Positions 8,263 to 14,816 of a stretch of DNA of 14,816 bases are shown here, one piece after another. Under the pieces are notes generated by a model, which searched no databases, was not told the origin of the DNA, and saw only the letters and a program-made list of their open reading frames with translations. The stretch is from Phycisphaerae bacterium (GTDB taxonomy: Bacteria > Planctomycetota > Phycisphaerae > UBA1845). Both the position numbers and the translations under genes were made by a program. The stretch lies in contig BQJS01000120.1 of the NCBI GenBank assembly GCA_021604825.1, positions 1 through 14,816 on the forward strand. The letters are read 5' to 3'. The stretch's first letter is position 1; each line of letters starts with the position of its first letter.

Positions 8263-8393
8263 GCTTGTTGCCACAATTCAGCGCCAAACATAGAAACGAT
8301 AAGCGCGGTGGTCAACTCGGAAACAGAGTCGCACGCGTTGATCGAGTCAAATTGTGGCAGCGGGTCAATTCTTGGCCAGCAAAAGTGGGGAAC

Positions 8394-9449
8394 CTAGAAG
8401 TTGATGATGTCCGGGTCGAAGTCTTCCGGCGTATACCCCGGATTAAGCACGACATCGGTGTAGATATAGCTCCCGAGCAAGTCGTTACCGGCTTCATCGC
8501 TGTAGGCATAACAGGCAACAGGCAGCAACGTTTCGCGGTCAACGTGAAAAACCAGCAAATGATCTGGATAGTTCGATTCGTCCCCGTCGTACGGCAGAAT
8601 TCGCTCGAACTGATAGGTTGACCGACCGTCAATGGTCCCCTCACCCACGTACCTCAAGGTGAGTGCGTCCTCGGCCTGTGCCTTGACCGAGTAATGAATG
8701 ATGAGTTCAAACGATTTGCCGAATCCAAACTGATCAATCGTGCGTCGTGAGGCTTTCTGTGCTCGAGAACCATGAATCGGCTGCAAGATCTTTGAGATCA
8801 AAAGGCGGACAATCGCACCACCCGGTTTGGCCCAGGCTTGCTGGTTGCCCTCATCGTCGAGCCATTTGTTTGCGACGTACAACGCCCGCGCGCATTCACC
8901 GATGTTCTTCGTAAACGTCATGTCAACGCTGAACGGGCTCTCACGGAATCGCACGTCGGCGATCTGCTCCGGTTTGTGTTCGCCAGCGATGCGCTCTTGC
9001 TTCGTGAAGGTGCAACGGTAATCCTGAACGTTGAATTTGTAGTTGTCCCAGCAGAAGCGCAGGAAACCCAATGGATCGCGCTTGGCGAACGCCTCATGTT
9101 CGTTGGATTCGGGCAGCCCCGCGGGTGCAGCTTGAATCGATGCCGCCGCGGCAACCGCGCCACCTGGCACCATTTCAACCGCGTCCATCTTGGTCGGACG
9201 CGCGTCGGCAACTTGCACTTCATTGGAGGGCGCAGGATCGACGACGGCGGTCGACGTCTCTGCTGAATTCCTATTCGACGCGACCTTCTGCTGCGACGAA
9301 TCGGCATGCGTGTCGACTCTCTCTGGTCCCGCGTACATCGTCACCTGAGAAGCTCGCTGACAGTGCATGCTGAATGCCACAATGACACAAAGGCCAACCA
9401 TCACTGCGTCACGCCGATTTCTATTCTGCGAATTGATATTCAAAAGCAT
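8394..9449 (-). CDS. DUF1571 secreted protein
   Basis: A 351-residue protein whose second half matches DUF1571, a family best known from planctomycetes and of unknown function. Residues 1-30 form an export signal or anchor, with basic NRNRRD before VMVGLCVIVAFSM. Residues 31-125 are a low-complexity Ala/Pro/Ser-rich linker. The domain starts near 126 and carries DYRCTFTKQERI at 143-154, RFRESPFSVDM at 167-177, and near the end YQFERILPYDG and VFHVDRETLLPVACYAY. The alternation of strands recalls periplasmic lipoprotein-carrier-like folds, but that is only an impression. ATG at 9449 is chosen because it begins the signal peptide; an in-frame TTG at 9515 would add 22 residues with no clear role. 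The ribosome-binding site is weak. A 500-base-plus region without a convincing gene lies upstream, so its promoter should be there. Confidence 0.88.
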   Translation of the reverse strand: MLLNINSQNRNRRDAVMVGLCVIVAFSMHCQRASQVTMYAGPERVDTHADSSQQKVASNRNSAETSTAVVDPAPSNEVQVADARPTKMDAVEMVPGGAVAAAASIQAAPAGLPESNEHEAFAKRDPLGFLRFCWDNYKFNVQDYRCTFTKQERIAGEHKPEQIADVRFRESPFSVDMTFTKNIGECARALYVANKWLDDEGNQQAWAKPGGAIVRLLISKILQPIHGSRAQKASRRTIDQFGFGKSFELIIHYSVKAQAEDALTLRYVGEGTIDGRSTYQFERILPYDGDESNYPDHLLVFHVDRETLLPVACYAYSDEAGNDLLGSYIYTDVVLNPGYTPEDFDPDIINF

Positions 9450-10067
9450 TACCCGTCTGAAAAACTCGAACAACCATCCAACGATAAACGAAAGGCGTGA
9501 TCGCGAAGGTCGCAATGCTGCGAGCCTACGATATCAACTTTCGACGATGCGCCTAAGCCAGAATCTTGAATCCCCCCACAACAGAGTGATACCCGCCGGA
9601 TCACCATACGTTGCGGGCGACAACGGTGATGAAACGCGCCGAAAACTCGGCGACTCCCAAATTCCGGGGGCATTGGGCCAATCCACTTCACGTGCCCGAC
9701 GCCTCACCGACTACCAACATTCTCGATCGAGCTACCCGCTCGCACCCACACTCTTTGATATCGGCAGCCATTCGACATTTACTGCAACGATCAAGCTCAG
9801 CCGAATAAGCAAGCCTCAGCCAAACGCGCTCGTGCCAAACGCGAAACCCATGTGTACTCGGCACTTACTGACCGTGCCCGTTGATGCACGTTGGCCAGTA
9901 CCATCGACGTCCAGCGTCATGATTTCGATCACCGGAAAGACGACTTCCCTGATCAGAAGTGGGATCGCGCCAATTTCCACTTCATTGACGAGAGTATAGG
10001 CAGTCTGTGGAGGTTATGCCAGCCATTCCTCAAGGCAACTCTCACTTGAGATTTTGTGCAGAGCGCG
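9450..10067. other. 618-base intergenic stretch without a convincing gene
   Basis: This separates the histidine-kinase stop from the DUF1571 start, both minus strand. Short open frames exist on both strands, but none shows a known motif or a ribosome-binding site. A minus-strand frame from GTG at 9980 to a stop at 9816 (54 codons) has a protein-like hydrophobic stretch, IPLLIREVVFPVIEIM, and the frame carries on beyond its stop for about 27 more sense codons; it may be a gene remnant or chance. A small stem (10029-10034 with 10045-10050) lies near the kinase end. The promoter for the DUF1571 gene is probably here, but I cannot place it with confidence. Confidence 0.5.
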
Positions 10068-11162
10068 TCAACGTGAAACGTCGTTTTCAGCATAGGGAAG
10101 GGTGACCAGGAACTCGGCGCCGTTTCCTGGCGTCGATGTAACAGAAAATGATCCGTGCAGAACTTTGAGAATTCCGTGGGCAACTGCGAGCCCCAGTCCG
10201 CGATTAAATGCCGGATCGCGATCGGTGCGCTTCGTCGTATAGAACGGTTCAAAGATGCGCGAGATGGTTTCATCATCCAAGCCAAGCCCAGTGTCCGCCA
10301 CAACGATCTTGGCGCAGTTACCACCATCCGTAAGCGTCATCAACAACTTCCCACCCTCGGGCATCGCCTCAAGCGCGTTGTCGACGAGATTGCGAAGCAT
10401 CGTCATCAATGCAGTTCGTGGAACCGCAAGTACCGGCACCAAATCGATCTGACTTTCAAGCTCGATCTTCCCTCCCTGCAACCGACCTTGCGTTTCCCGA
10501 ACGGTATCCATCATCACTTCGCCAAGTTCGCAGTAAGTCGCGTCGCGAAAGTCGCCCTCTGCAAATGCCAGCAAGTTGCTGACCAGATCCGTCGATCGAT
10601 TCAACGTGTCAGCCGTCTTTCCCAGGACGCGGGACAGCACTTCCGGATCACGCGACTGCAATGCAAAATCGACGCTCGTGACGATGCTGCCCAACATGTT
10701 GTTGAAGTGATGCGACATGGCCCCAGCCATCTCGCCCAGAGCGGCCATCTTGGATTGATACGCCAACTGCTCCTGCAGGACCAACCGATTGGTGATGTCC
10801 CTGACGCAAGCCAGCCCGCCGAGCGGTTCGCCGTCTACCTTCGCGATCGGCGTGACGATAGCCGCCAACCGACGTCGATCGCCGTGTTCGTCGCGCATGG
10901 CGAATTCAAACTCACCCACCGAGCCTTCATTCAAACACTCGGTCATGAGTCGGCCGGCATTCTCCCGCTCATCCAAAGGGATCAGCGAATCCCAATCGCT
11001 GCCCAACATCTCCGTGGCTGGTGCCCCAAACATGCGTTGAGCCGCCCGATTCCACGCGGTGATGTTTCGATCATGATCCACTGCCACCATCGCCATTCCG
11101 GCTTGGTTGAACAAGAGGCGGTGCAAGTCTTCGGCGGGAGATGGGTTGGACGACTGGTTCAC
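10068..11162 (-). CDS. Cytoplasmic PAS-domain sensor histidine kinase, NtrB-like
   Basis: The 364-residue protein has no membrane segment. Residues about 12-125 form a PAS domain (AMVAVDHDRNITAWNRAAQRMFG, then the PAC end GGLACVRDIT). The dimerisation helix has the H-box at 139-157, ending MAGAMSHHFNNML: His151 aligns with the phosphorylated histidine, and His152 stands where NtrB-type kinases usually have Asp or Glu. The ATPase domain is complete: N-box NLVDNALEAMPEGG, G1 DTGLGLDD, F-box IFEPFYTTK, and G2 RGLGLAVAHGI. It starts with GTG at 11162; a GGA 8 bases upstream is a modest ribosome-binding site. No response regulator is adjacent, so the partner is encoded elsewhere. The gene lies 62 bases after the stop of the unknown secreted protein and may share its transcript. 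The bound ligand or signal of the PAS domain is not evident. Confidence 0.93.
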   Translation of the reverse strand: MNQSSNPSPAEDLHRLLFNQAGMAMVAVDHDRNITAWNRAAQRMFGAPATEMLGSDWDSLIPLDERENAGRLMTECLNEGSVGEFEFAMRDEHGDRRRLAAIVTPIAKVDGEPLGGLACVRDITNRLVLQEQLAYQSKMAALGEMAGAMSHHFNNMLGSIVTSVDFALQSRDPEVLSRVLGKTADTLNRSTDLVSNLLAFAEGDFRDATYCELGEVMMDTVRETQGRLQGGKIELESQIDLVPVLAVPRTALMTMLRNLVDNALEAMPEGGKLLMTLTDGGNCAKIVVADTGLGLDDETISRIFEPFYTTKRTDRDPAFNRGLGLAVAHGILKVLHGSFSVTSTPGNGAEFLVTLPYAENDVSR

Positions 11163-11224
11163 CTTTTGATTCCGGTTGGGGGTAATCCGGTTTCTGGTAA
11201 GTTCATCATACTAATGCTTCACGA

Positions 11225-12106
11225 TTAATTCACCCTCACCAATTGTGGGCGAATAAACAGAACCGTCTCGTGGTTTTTCATGCCAAGCGTCGATGACAGC
11301 CACCGACTGCCGATCAAATATCCGCTGTCGGCTTGCTCACTGCTGCCGAGTACGGCGAATTCTCCCGGCGCGAGTTTGATCATGACCGCCAATTCGTCAA
11401 ATGTAATCCCATCGTGATCCTGGACGTTGGCGACGTTTCCATCTTGCTCGACCCAACGCGAGCGGGTGCGGGCTTCCTCCAACTCAGGTCTGACCTTTAA
11501 GATCACGCGTGTGGCGTCACCATCCTGAGCGGCGTAATCAATGAGAATACGCTTCGTCCCCTCGGGCAAACTCCCGCCTTTGAGCGAACCGCCGCGCTCG
11601 TGCAAGAAATATGACTCCCCGCCTTCGGTCCGGTCAAGGTTGACGAGCAACGACAACCCATTGTCCAAAACGTGGCGGTAGGTGCCCATCCGCCCGCCCG
11701 CGTCCTCAATGATCGACTTCATCGCCGGCCAAGCGTCGCGATCACCTTTGCCAGCCCGGAGTCCATTGCGCGCCAAAAGCGCGGTTAACTGCGGATCGCC
11801 CAGCGATTCATTCAAATGTTTCCAGAGATCAAGCGAGCGTCGCTCCTCTTCAATCGGAAGCTCGACACGATGCACGTCGAATTGCATGTGGATCGAGCCA
11901 ACGTGTTGACCCGCACTGCCAGCCGAACGATCCACGACCGAGTCGGCAGACCAATCCTGCGAATCGCCGTTGCCCGACTGGGCTATGCCATTGTTTGAAT
12001 CTTGAGGATCTGAATCGACCTGCTTGGGAAACAAGCACGCGCACGATGTGAACGGAATCAATGCGATGACCCAATAGAAACTCAGATAACGTCGGTCCAC
12101 TCGCAT
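11225..12106 (-). CDS. Secreted or lipoprotein-like protein of unknown family
   Basis: I do not recognise the 293-residue product. Residues 1-24 are an export signal: basic MRVDRR, then a hydrophobic run, then IPFTSCAC, where FTSC could be an imperfect lipobox with Cys22. Residues 25-70 are an Asp/Ser/Asn/Gln/Gly-rich linker. Residues about 74-100 (MQFDVHRVELP, LDLWKHLNE) begin a folded region. The C-terminus, ETVLFIRPQLVRVN, with the preceding LAPGEFAVLG, faintly recalls the final strands of secretin-type or pilus-assembly proteins, but the resemblance is too weak for a call. The style matches poorly characterised planctomycete exported proteins. There is no ribosome-binding site before the ATG at 12106, and a promoter-like pair ends 7 bases before it. 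The kinase gene follows 62 bases downstream, so the two may form a unit in which this protein acts in the envelope. Confidence 0.8.
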   Translation of the reverse strand: MRVDRRYLSFYWVIALIPFTSCACLFPKQVDSDPQDSNNGIAQSGNGDSQDWSADSVVDRSAGSAGQHVGSIHMQFDVHRVELPIEEERRSLDLWKHLNESLGDPQLTALLARNGLRAGKGDRDAWPAMKSIIEDAGGRMGTYRHVLDNGLSLLVNLDRTEGGESYFLHERGGSLKGGSLPEGTKRILIDYAAQDGDATRVILKVRPELEEARTRSRWVEQDGNVANVQDHDGITFDELAVMIKLAPGEFAVLGSSEQADSGYLIGSRWLSSTLGMKNHETVLFIRPQLVRVN

Positions 12107-12113
12107 GGGCGTA

Positions 12114-12142
12114 CATTTATGTCAGTTGGGATTCCAAGTCAA
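12114..12142 (-). promoter_or_regulatory. Possible promoter giving a leaderless transcript
   Basis: On the minus strand TTGACT (12137-12142; five of six -35 bases) and TAAATG (12114-12119; a weak -10) are 17 bases apart. The -10 ends 7 bases before the ATG at 12106, so transcription would start at or next to the start codon. No ribosome-binding site exists in that gap, which is consistent with leaderless translation. The weak -10 keeps confidence low. Confidence 0.35.
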
Positions 12143-12224
12143 CGCCAAGCCCGCAGGTTTCACCTGATTTGACGCGAGTCTGGACGGCTGGTGCTCTGTC
12201 ATGCGTTTGATGATGATTGATGAC

Positions 12225-12295
12225 GTGCCACTGCTCTGCGAGCAGTGCGTATCAACGTATCGCGAATGGCAGCACTGCTCACAGAGCAGTGGCAC
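12225..12295. repeat. REP/BIME-like facing hairpin pair, copy 2
   Basis: Two inverted 23-base units (12225-12247 and 12273-12295) with a 25-base spacer unrelated to that of copy 1. The right unit is identical to copy 1. The left unit has one change, loop TGT to TGC, which leaves the 8-bp stem intact. It lies 45 bases past the rpoN stop and 118 bases before the start of the next minus-strand gene, so it could end or protect the rpoN transcript. Confidence 0.85.
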
Positions 12296-12340
12296 AGGTA
12301 TCTTGCCTTCGTCTTCAAATCAGACGAGCGCGGCACCAGA

Positions 12341-13840
12341 CTAGAATTCTTTCCGCTGCCGCGATGACGGGATGCTCAATTGTTGGCGATACTTGGCGAC
12401 GGTGCGCCGGGAGATGTCGATCCCGCGCTTGTTCAACAGGGCTGCGACCTGATCGTCGTTGTACGGATTCTTCTTGTCTTCCTCTTCGATCAACTTCTGG
12501 ACGCTCGTCTTGACGCTGTCCCAACTGGTGCTCTCGCCCGACGAACTTTCCGTCCCACCGGTAAAGAAGTACCGCATCGGGAAAATGCCCCTCGGTGTCT
12601 GCACGTACTTGCCCGCCACCGTGCGGCTGATCGTCGACGGGTCGCATTCCAGCTCTTCAGCCAGCTCGCTCATCCGAAGCACTTTGAGCCCTTCCGGACC
12701 GATCTCGAAGAAATCCGCCTGCCGCTCAACGATGCGCTCAGCCACCAAACGCAAACGATCTCTTCGAAATTTGATCGCATCGATTAACGCTGTTGCAGAT
12801 TCCAGGTGCTTGCGGACAAAGTCGCGCACTTCCTTCGTCGATGATTTATCCTGCAACATATCAATCGCCGATTGACTCAATCGCAATTGCGGACTGCTCG
12901 CTCGGGTCAAGCGCACGTCAAACCCACCGCCGCTCTCGCTGTCTTCGATGATGACGTCGGGGGTGATTCGCGGAATCTCGCGATCGACCACGGTATACCC
13001 CGGGTGAAGGTGCAGCGTGGACTGCATCGCTTTGACGGCTTCGGTGATTTCGCCCACCGAGAACCCCGTCGCTTTGGAGATCGCCGGATAACGATTGCGC
13101 ACCACATCGCGAAGATGGTTCCGCACCAACTCCTTTTCGATTTGATTGTCACCCTGAAGTGCGTCGAGTTGCAGCAACAGGCATTCTTGATAATCGCGGG
13201 CAGCCACCCCAACCGGATCGAGTTGCTGCACCAAAAGCAACGCCGCCTCGAGCGATGCGACTTCCAATTCAGGTCGGTTGCTTACGGCGATTTCGTCGAG
13301 ATGAACCCTGAGGTATCCGTCGTCTTCGAGGCTGTAGATGATCGCTTCGCCGGCCCGGCGGGTTTCGTCTTCGAGTTCCAGGACCGCCCACTGCACAAGC
13401 AAGTGTTCTGCGAGACTTTCGGGGCGACTTGCTGCGTTGGCCATCGCGTCCATCTTGGCGTCACGCTCGCCCACCATGGCACCGCGCGATACCGTGTTCG
13501 CAAACCCGCGTGCATCGTCACTGCCATATTCGCGGGTCAAACGATCGAGTCGCTGAAAACTCTCGCCGTTGATCTCATCTGGAGCAGACGCCCCGTTGCT
13601 CTGTACCGTGTCACCTTGACTTCGATTCGCACCGTTGCCTTCGCTGGCGCTGCCATCGGTTTCGGATTTGGCCGGATTGCCTTCTTCGAGGGAGAAGTTT
13701 TTTTCCAACTCTTCCGCCACGCGGTTTTCGAGGGCCATGGCGTTGAGCTGCAAGATGCTCATGGATTGGATCAATTGCGGCGTGAGCTTCTGCTCCATCC
13801 GCATGTACTGACCCAAAGATTGTGACAAACCCGGTGCCAT
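12341..13840 (-). CDS. rpoN: RNA polymerase sigma-54 factor
   Basis: The 499-residue protein is near the family's usual length (E. coli 477). Region I is at the N-terminus: SLGQYMRMEQKLTPQLIQSM followed by SILQLN, the Gln/Leu-rich segment that meets the activator ATPase. Residues about 52-95 are the variable acidic region II, here rich in Asn, Ser and Gly. The core-binding domain follows. DPSTISRTVAGKYVQTPRG is the helix-turn-helix part, and SRRTVAKYRQ at 477-486 is the RpoN box that contacts the -24 element. ATG at 13840 fits the N-terminal family boundary; the ribosome-binding site is not clear. Sigma-54 promoters need AAA+ activators, and none is encoded here. Common partners such as hpf, ptsN or lptB are absent on the downstream side; recR lies upstream, 328 bases away. 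Confidence 0.97.
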   Translation of the reverse strand: MAPGLSQSLGQYMRMEQKLTPQLIQSMSILQLNAMALENRVAEELEKNFSLEEGNPAKSETDGSASEGNGANRSQGDTVQSNGASAPDEINGESFQRLDRLTREYGSDDARGFANTVSRGAMVGERDAKMDAMANAASRPESLAEHLLVQWAVLELEDETRRAGEAIIYSLEDDGYLRVHLDEIAVSNRPELEVASLEAALLLVQQLDPVGVAARDYQECLLLQLDALQGDNQIEKELVRNHLRDVVRNRYPAISKATGFSVGEITEAVKAMQSTLHLHPGYTVVDREIPRITPDVIIEDSESGGGFDVRLTRASSPQLRLSQSAIDMLQDKSSTKEVRDFVRKHLESATALIDAIKFRRDRLRLVAERIVERQADFFEIGPEGLKVLRMSELAEELECDPSTISRTVAGKYVQTPRGIFPMRYFFTGGTESSSGESTSWDSVKTSVQKLIEEEDKKNPYNDDQVAALLNKRGIDISRRTVAKYRQQLSIPSSRQRKEF

Positions 13841-14168
13841 GTTGAATCACTCTACCGACTGATCGAAATCACGGATCAAGCTTAGCGTCGACGCTTGAAA
13901 AAACCAACGGCCACGACGAATCGCGATCAAACAATTCGCCAACCGCAAGCCCAACCGCTACCTCATTATACATTGTTCGGGGAGACAAACCGACAAACTT
14001 GAGAAATGCACCGCCACCGCCATGAATCGATGTTTCTTGAATTCGGGCCATGGCGTTAATATGATCGATTGCAGCCCGCACTCCGCGCATTGGGTGAACT
14101 GATCAGATTCACAACTCCAGATTCGATTTTAGAGAATTGACCTGAGTAGAATTGACTCAAGTTTCGGT
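13841..14168. other. 328-base gap between recR and rpoN
   Basis: A minus-strand frame at 14090-13869 could encode 73 residues (starting MRGVRAAIDHINAMARIQET). It has no ribosome-binding site and no motif I recognise; I leave it as unproven. An imperfect 15-base tandem duplication (14133-14147 and 14148-14162, 12 of 15 bases alike) lies just past the recR stop. The rpoN promoter is expected in this stretch, but I see no strong match. Confidence 0.45.
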
Positions 14169-14765
14169 TCAGGTGCGCCCGCGAATCGCCGCTTCGAGCA
14201 TTCCCAGACTTGCGTATTCCAATTGCGAACCGACCGCCAACCCACGGGCCAGACGCGTCACTTTGACGTTGGTGTCGGCGAGCAGACTCTCCAAGTAGAG
14301 CGCCGTCCCATCGCCTTCAATCGTCGGGTTGGTCGCGAGAATCACCTCTGAGACATCCTGCGCTTTCACGCGATTCATCAATGCGTCGATCGTCAGGTCG
14401 CCCGGTTCGATACCATCAAGCGGTGCGATGTGTCCCATTAAAACATGATAAACGCCGCGCACCAAGCTGGTTTGCTCAAGAGCGATGACGTCCTTGGGTT
14501 GTTCGACCACCCAGACCTGCGTGTGGTCACGACTGGACGTCGAACATAATTTGCATGGATTGGATTCGGTGAGGTTAAAACACGTGCTGCAATGGATGAC
14601 CCGGTCTTTGACCGCGATGATCGCGTCGGCCAACCGTGCAGCTTCTTGTCGATCGCTGCGGAGAATGTGAAAAGCCAGTCGCTCGGCGCTGCGTGGCCCG
14701 ATGCCCGGAAGCTTCTGAAAAGCCTGCTTCAACTGCTCCAGCGATTCAATCTCAACCTTACCCAC
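14169..14765 (-). CDS. recR: Recombination mediator protein RecR
   Basis: The 198-residue protein is full length for the family. RecR forms a ring and, with RecO, loads RecA on gapped DNA in RecF-pathway repair. The order is typical: helix-hairpin-helix LPGIGPRSAERLAFHIL at about 19-35; a four-cysteine zinc finger, CSTCFNLTESNPCKLC, at about 59-74; the Toprim strand VWVVEQPKDVIALE with its conserved Glu; then ILATNPTIEGDGTALYL and VTRLARGLAVGSQLEY. The start is GTG at 14765, with AGAGG (14771-14775) 5 bases upstream; an ATG slightly upstream is out of frame. In many bacteria recR follows dnaX and ybaB. Here a repeat unit begins 28 bases before its start, so a tight upstream operon is less likely. 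Confidence 0.97.
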   Translation of the reverse strand: MGKVEIESLEQLKQAFQKLPGIGPRSAERLAFHILRSDRQEAARLADAIIAVKDRVIHCSTCFNLTESNPCKLCSTSSRDHTQVWVVEQPKDVIALEQTSLVRGVYHVLMGHIAPLDGIEPGDLTIDALMNRVKAQDVSEVILATNPTIEGDGTALYLESLLADTNVKVTRLARGLAVGSQLEYASLGMLEAAIRGRT

Positions 14766-14770
14766 GGAAC

Positions 14771-14775
14771 CCTCT
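14771..14775 (-). promoter_or_regulatory. Ribosome-binding site of recR
   Basis: AGAGG on the minus strand, 5 bases before the GTG start at 14765. It supports the non-ATG start. Confidence 0.65.
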
Positions 14776-14792
14776 ACAAAGCCACATAAAGT

Positions 14793-14816
14793 GTGCCACT
14801 GCTCTGTGAGCAGTGC
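14793..14816. repeat. REP-like unit, copy 3, cut by the window edge
   Basis: Bases 14793-14815 are identical to the left 23-base unit of copy 1, and the next base (C) also agrees with both left units. The window then ends, so whether a facing partner follows cannot be seen. It sits just upstream of recR. Confidence 0.85.

Noticed and set aside
9449..9691. Minus-strand open frame of 80 codons ending in TAATG at the DUF1571 start
   Set aside because: The TAATG overlap is suggestive of coupling, but the translation is rich in Cys, Arg and Gly with no structure-like pattern and no ribosome-binding site.
9993..9998. Minus-strand TATACT as the -10 of a DUF1571 promoter
   Set aside because: No -35 match at 16-18 bases, and it would imply a leader of over 500 bases.
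10029..10050. Six-base-pair stem with ATTTTG after it, as a terminator
   Set aside because: The T-rich side follows the stem on the plus strand, where no gene ends. On the minus strand, where the kinase ends, no T-run follows.
10155..11228. Plus-strand open frame of 357 codons
   Set aside because: It is antisense to the histidine kinase, which has all its family motifs. It is a mirror of codon bias on the real strand.
12872..13825. Plus-strand open frame of 317 codons
   Set aside because: It is antisense to rpoN. It has no domain and no ribosome-binding site.

Overview
The window reads as chromosomal DNA of a planctomycete, probably near the Pirellulales. This rests on a DUF1571 secreted protein, which is typical of that phylum, on lineage-specific secreted proteins with no wider family, on moderately GC-rich composition by eye, and on housekeeping genes (recR, rpoN) without their proteobacterial neighbours. 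The phylum is an inference from gene content; there is no rRNA gene or other direct marker here. Nine genes and one partial gene are supported. All but one lie on the minus strand.

Layout. Bases 1-1202 (minus) hold the first 400 codons of a secreted protein that runs off the left edge: an N-acetylmuramoyl-L-alanine amidase-like fold that lacks its usual zinc histidines, then an SH3-like segment. Bases 1306-2091 (plus) encode an alpha/beta-hydrolase lipoprotein. Bases 2226-7027 (minus) hold a large MscS/MscK-type mechanosensitive channel whose stop codon overlaps, as ATGA, the start of a NamZ (DUF1343) exo-muramidase. A sugar/steroid-type SDR (7166-8251) and a DUF1571 protein (8394-9449) follow. 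After a 618-base stretch with no convincing gene come a soluble PAS histidine kinase of the NtrB type (10068-11162), a secreted or lipoprotein-like protein of unknown family (11225-12106), rpoN (12341-13840) and recR (14169-14765).

How the genes may work together. The left third has a cell-envelope theme: amidase-like/SH3 protein, NamZ muramidase and MscK-like channel. In Bacillus subtilis NamZ works with an amidase and NagZ to recover MurNAc from peptidoglycan. Here it is instead translationally coupled to a tension-gated channel. On the right, the kinase may relate to the sigma-54 gene two genes away, but no response regulator or sigma-54 activator is visible.

A 23-base hairpin unit occurs as a facing pair at 2120-2193 and at 12225-12295, and as a single unit cut by the right edge at 14793. 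It looks like a REP/BIME-type dispersed palindrome and sits only between genes. I see no CRISPR array, tRNA, rRNA, insertion sequence, phage gene or recognisable defence system.
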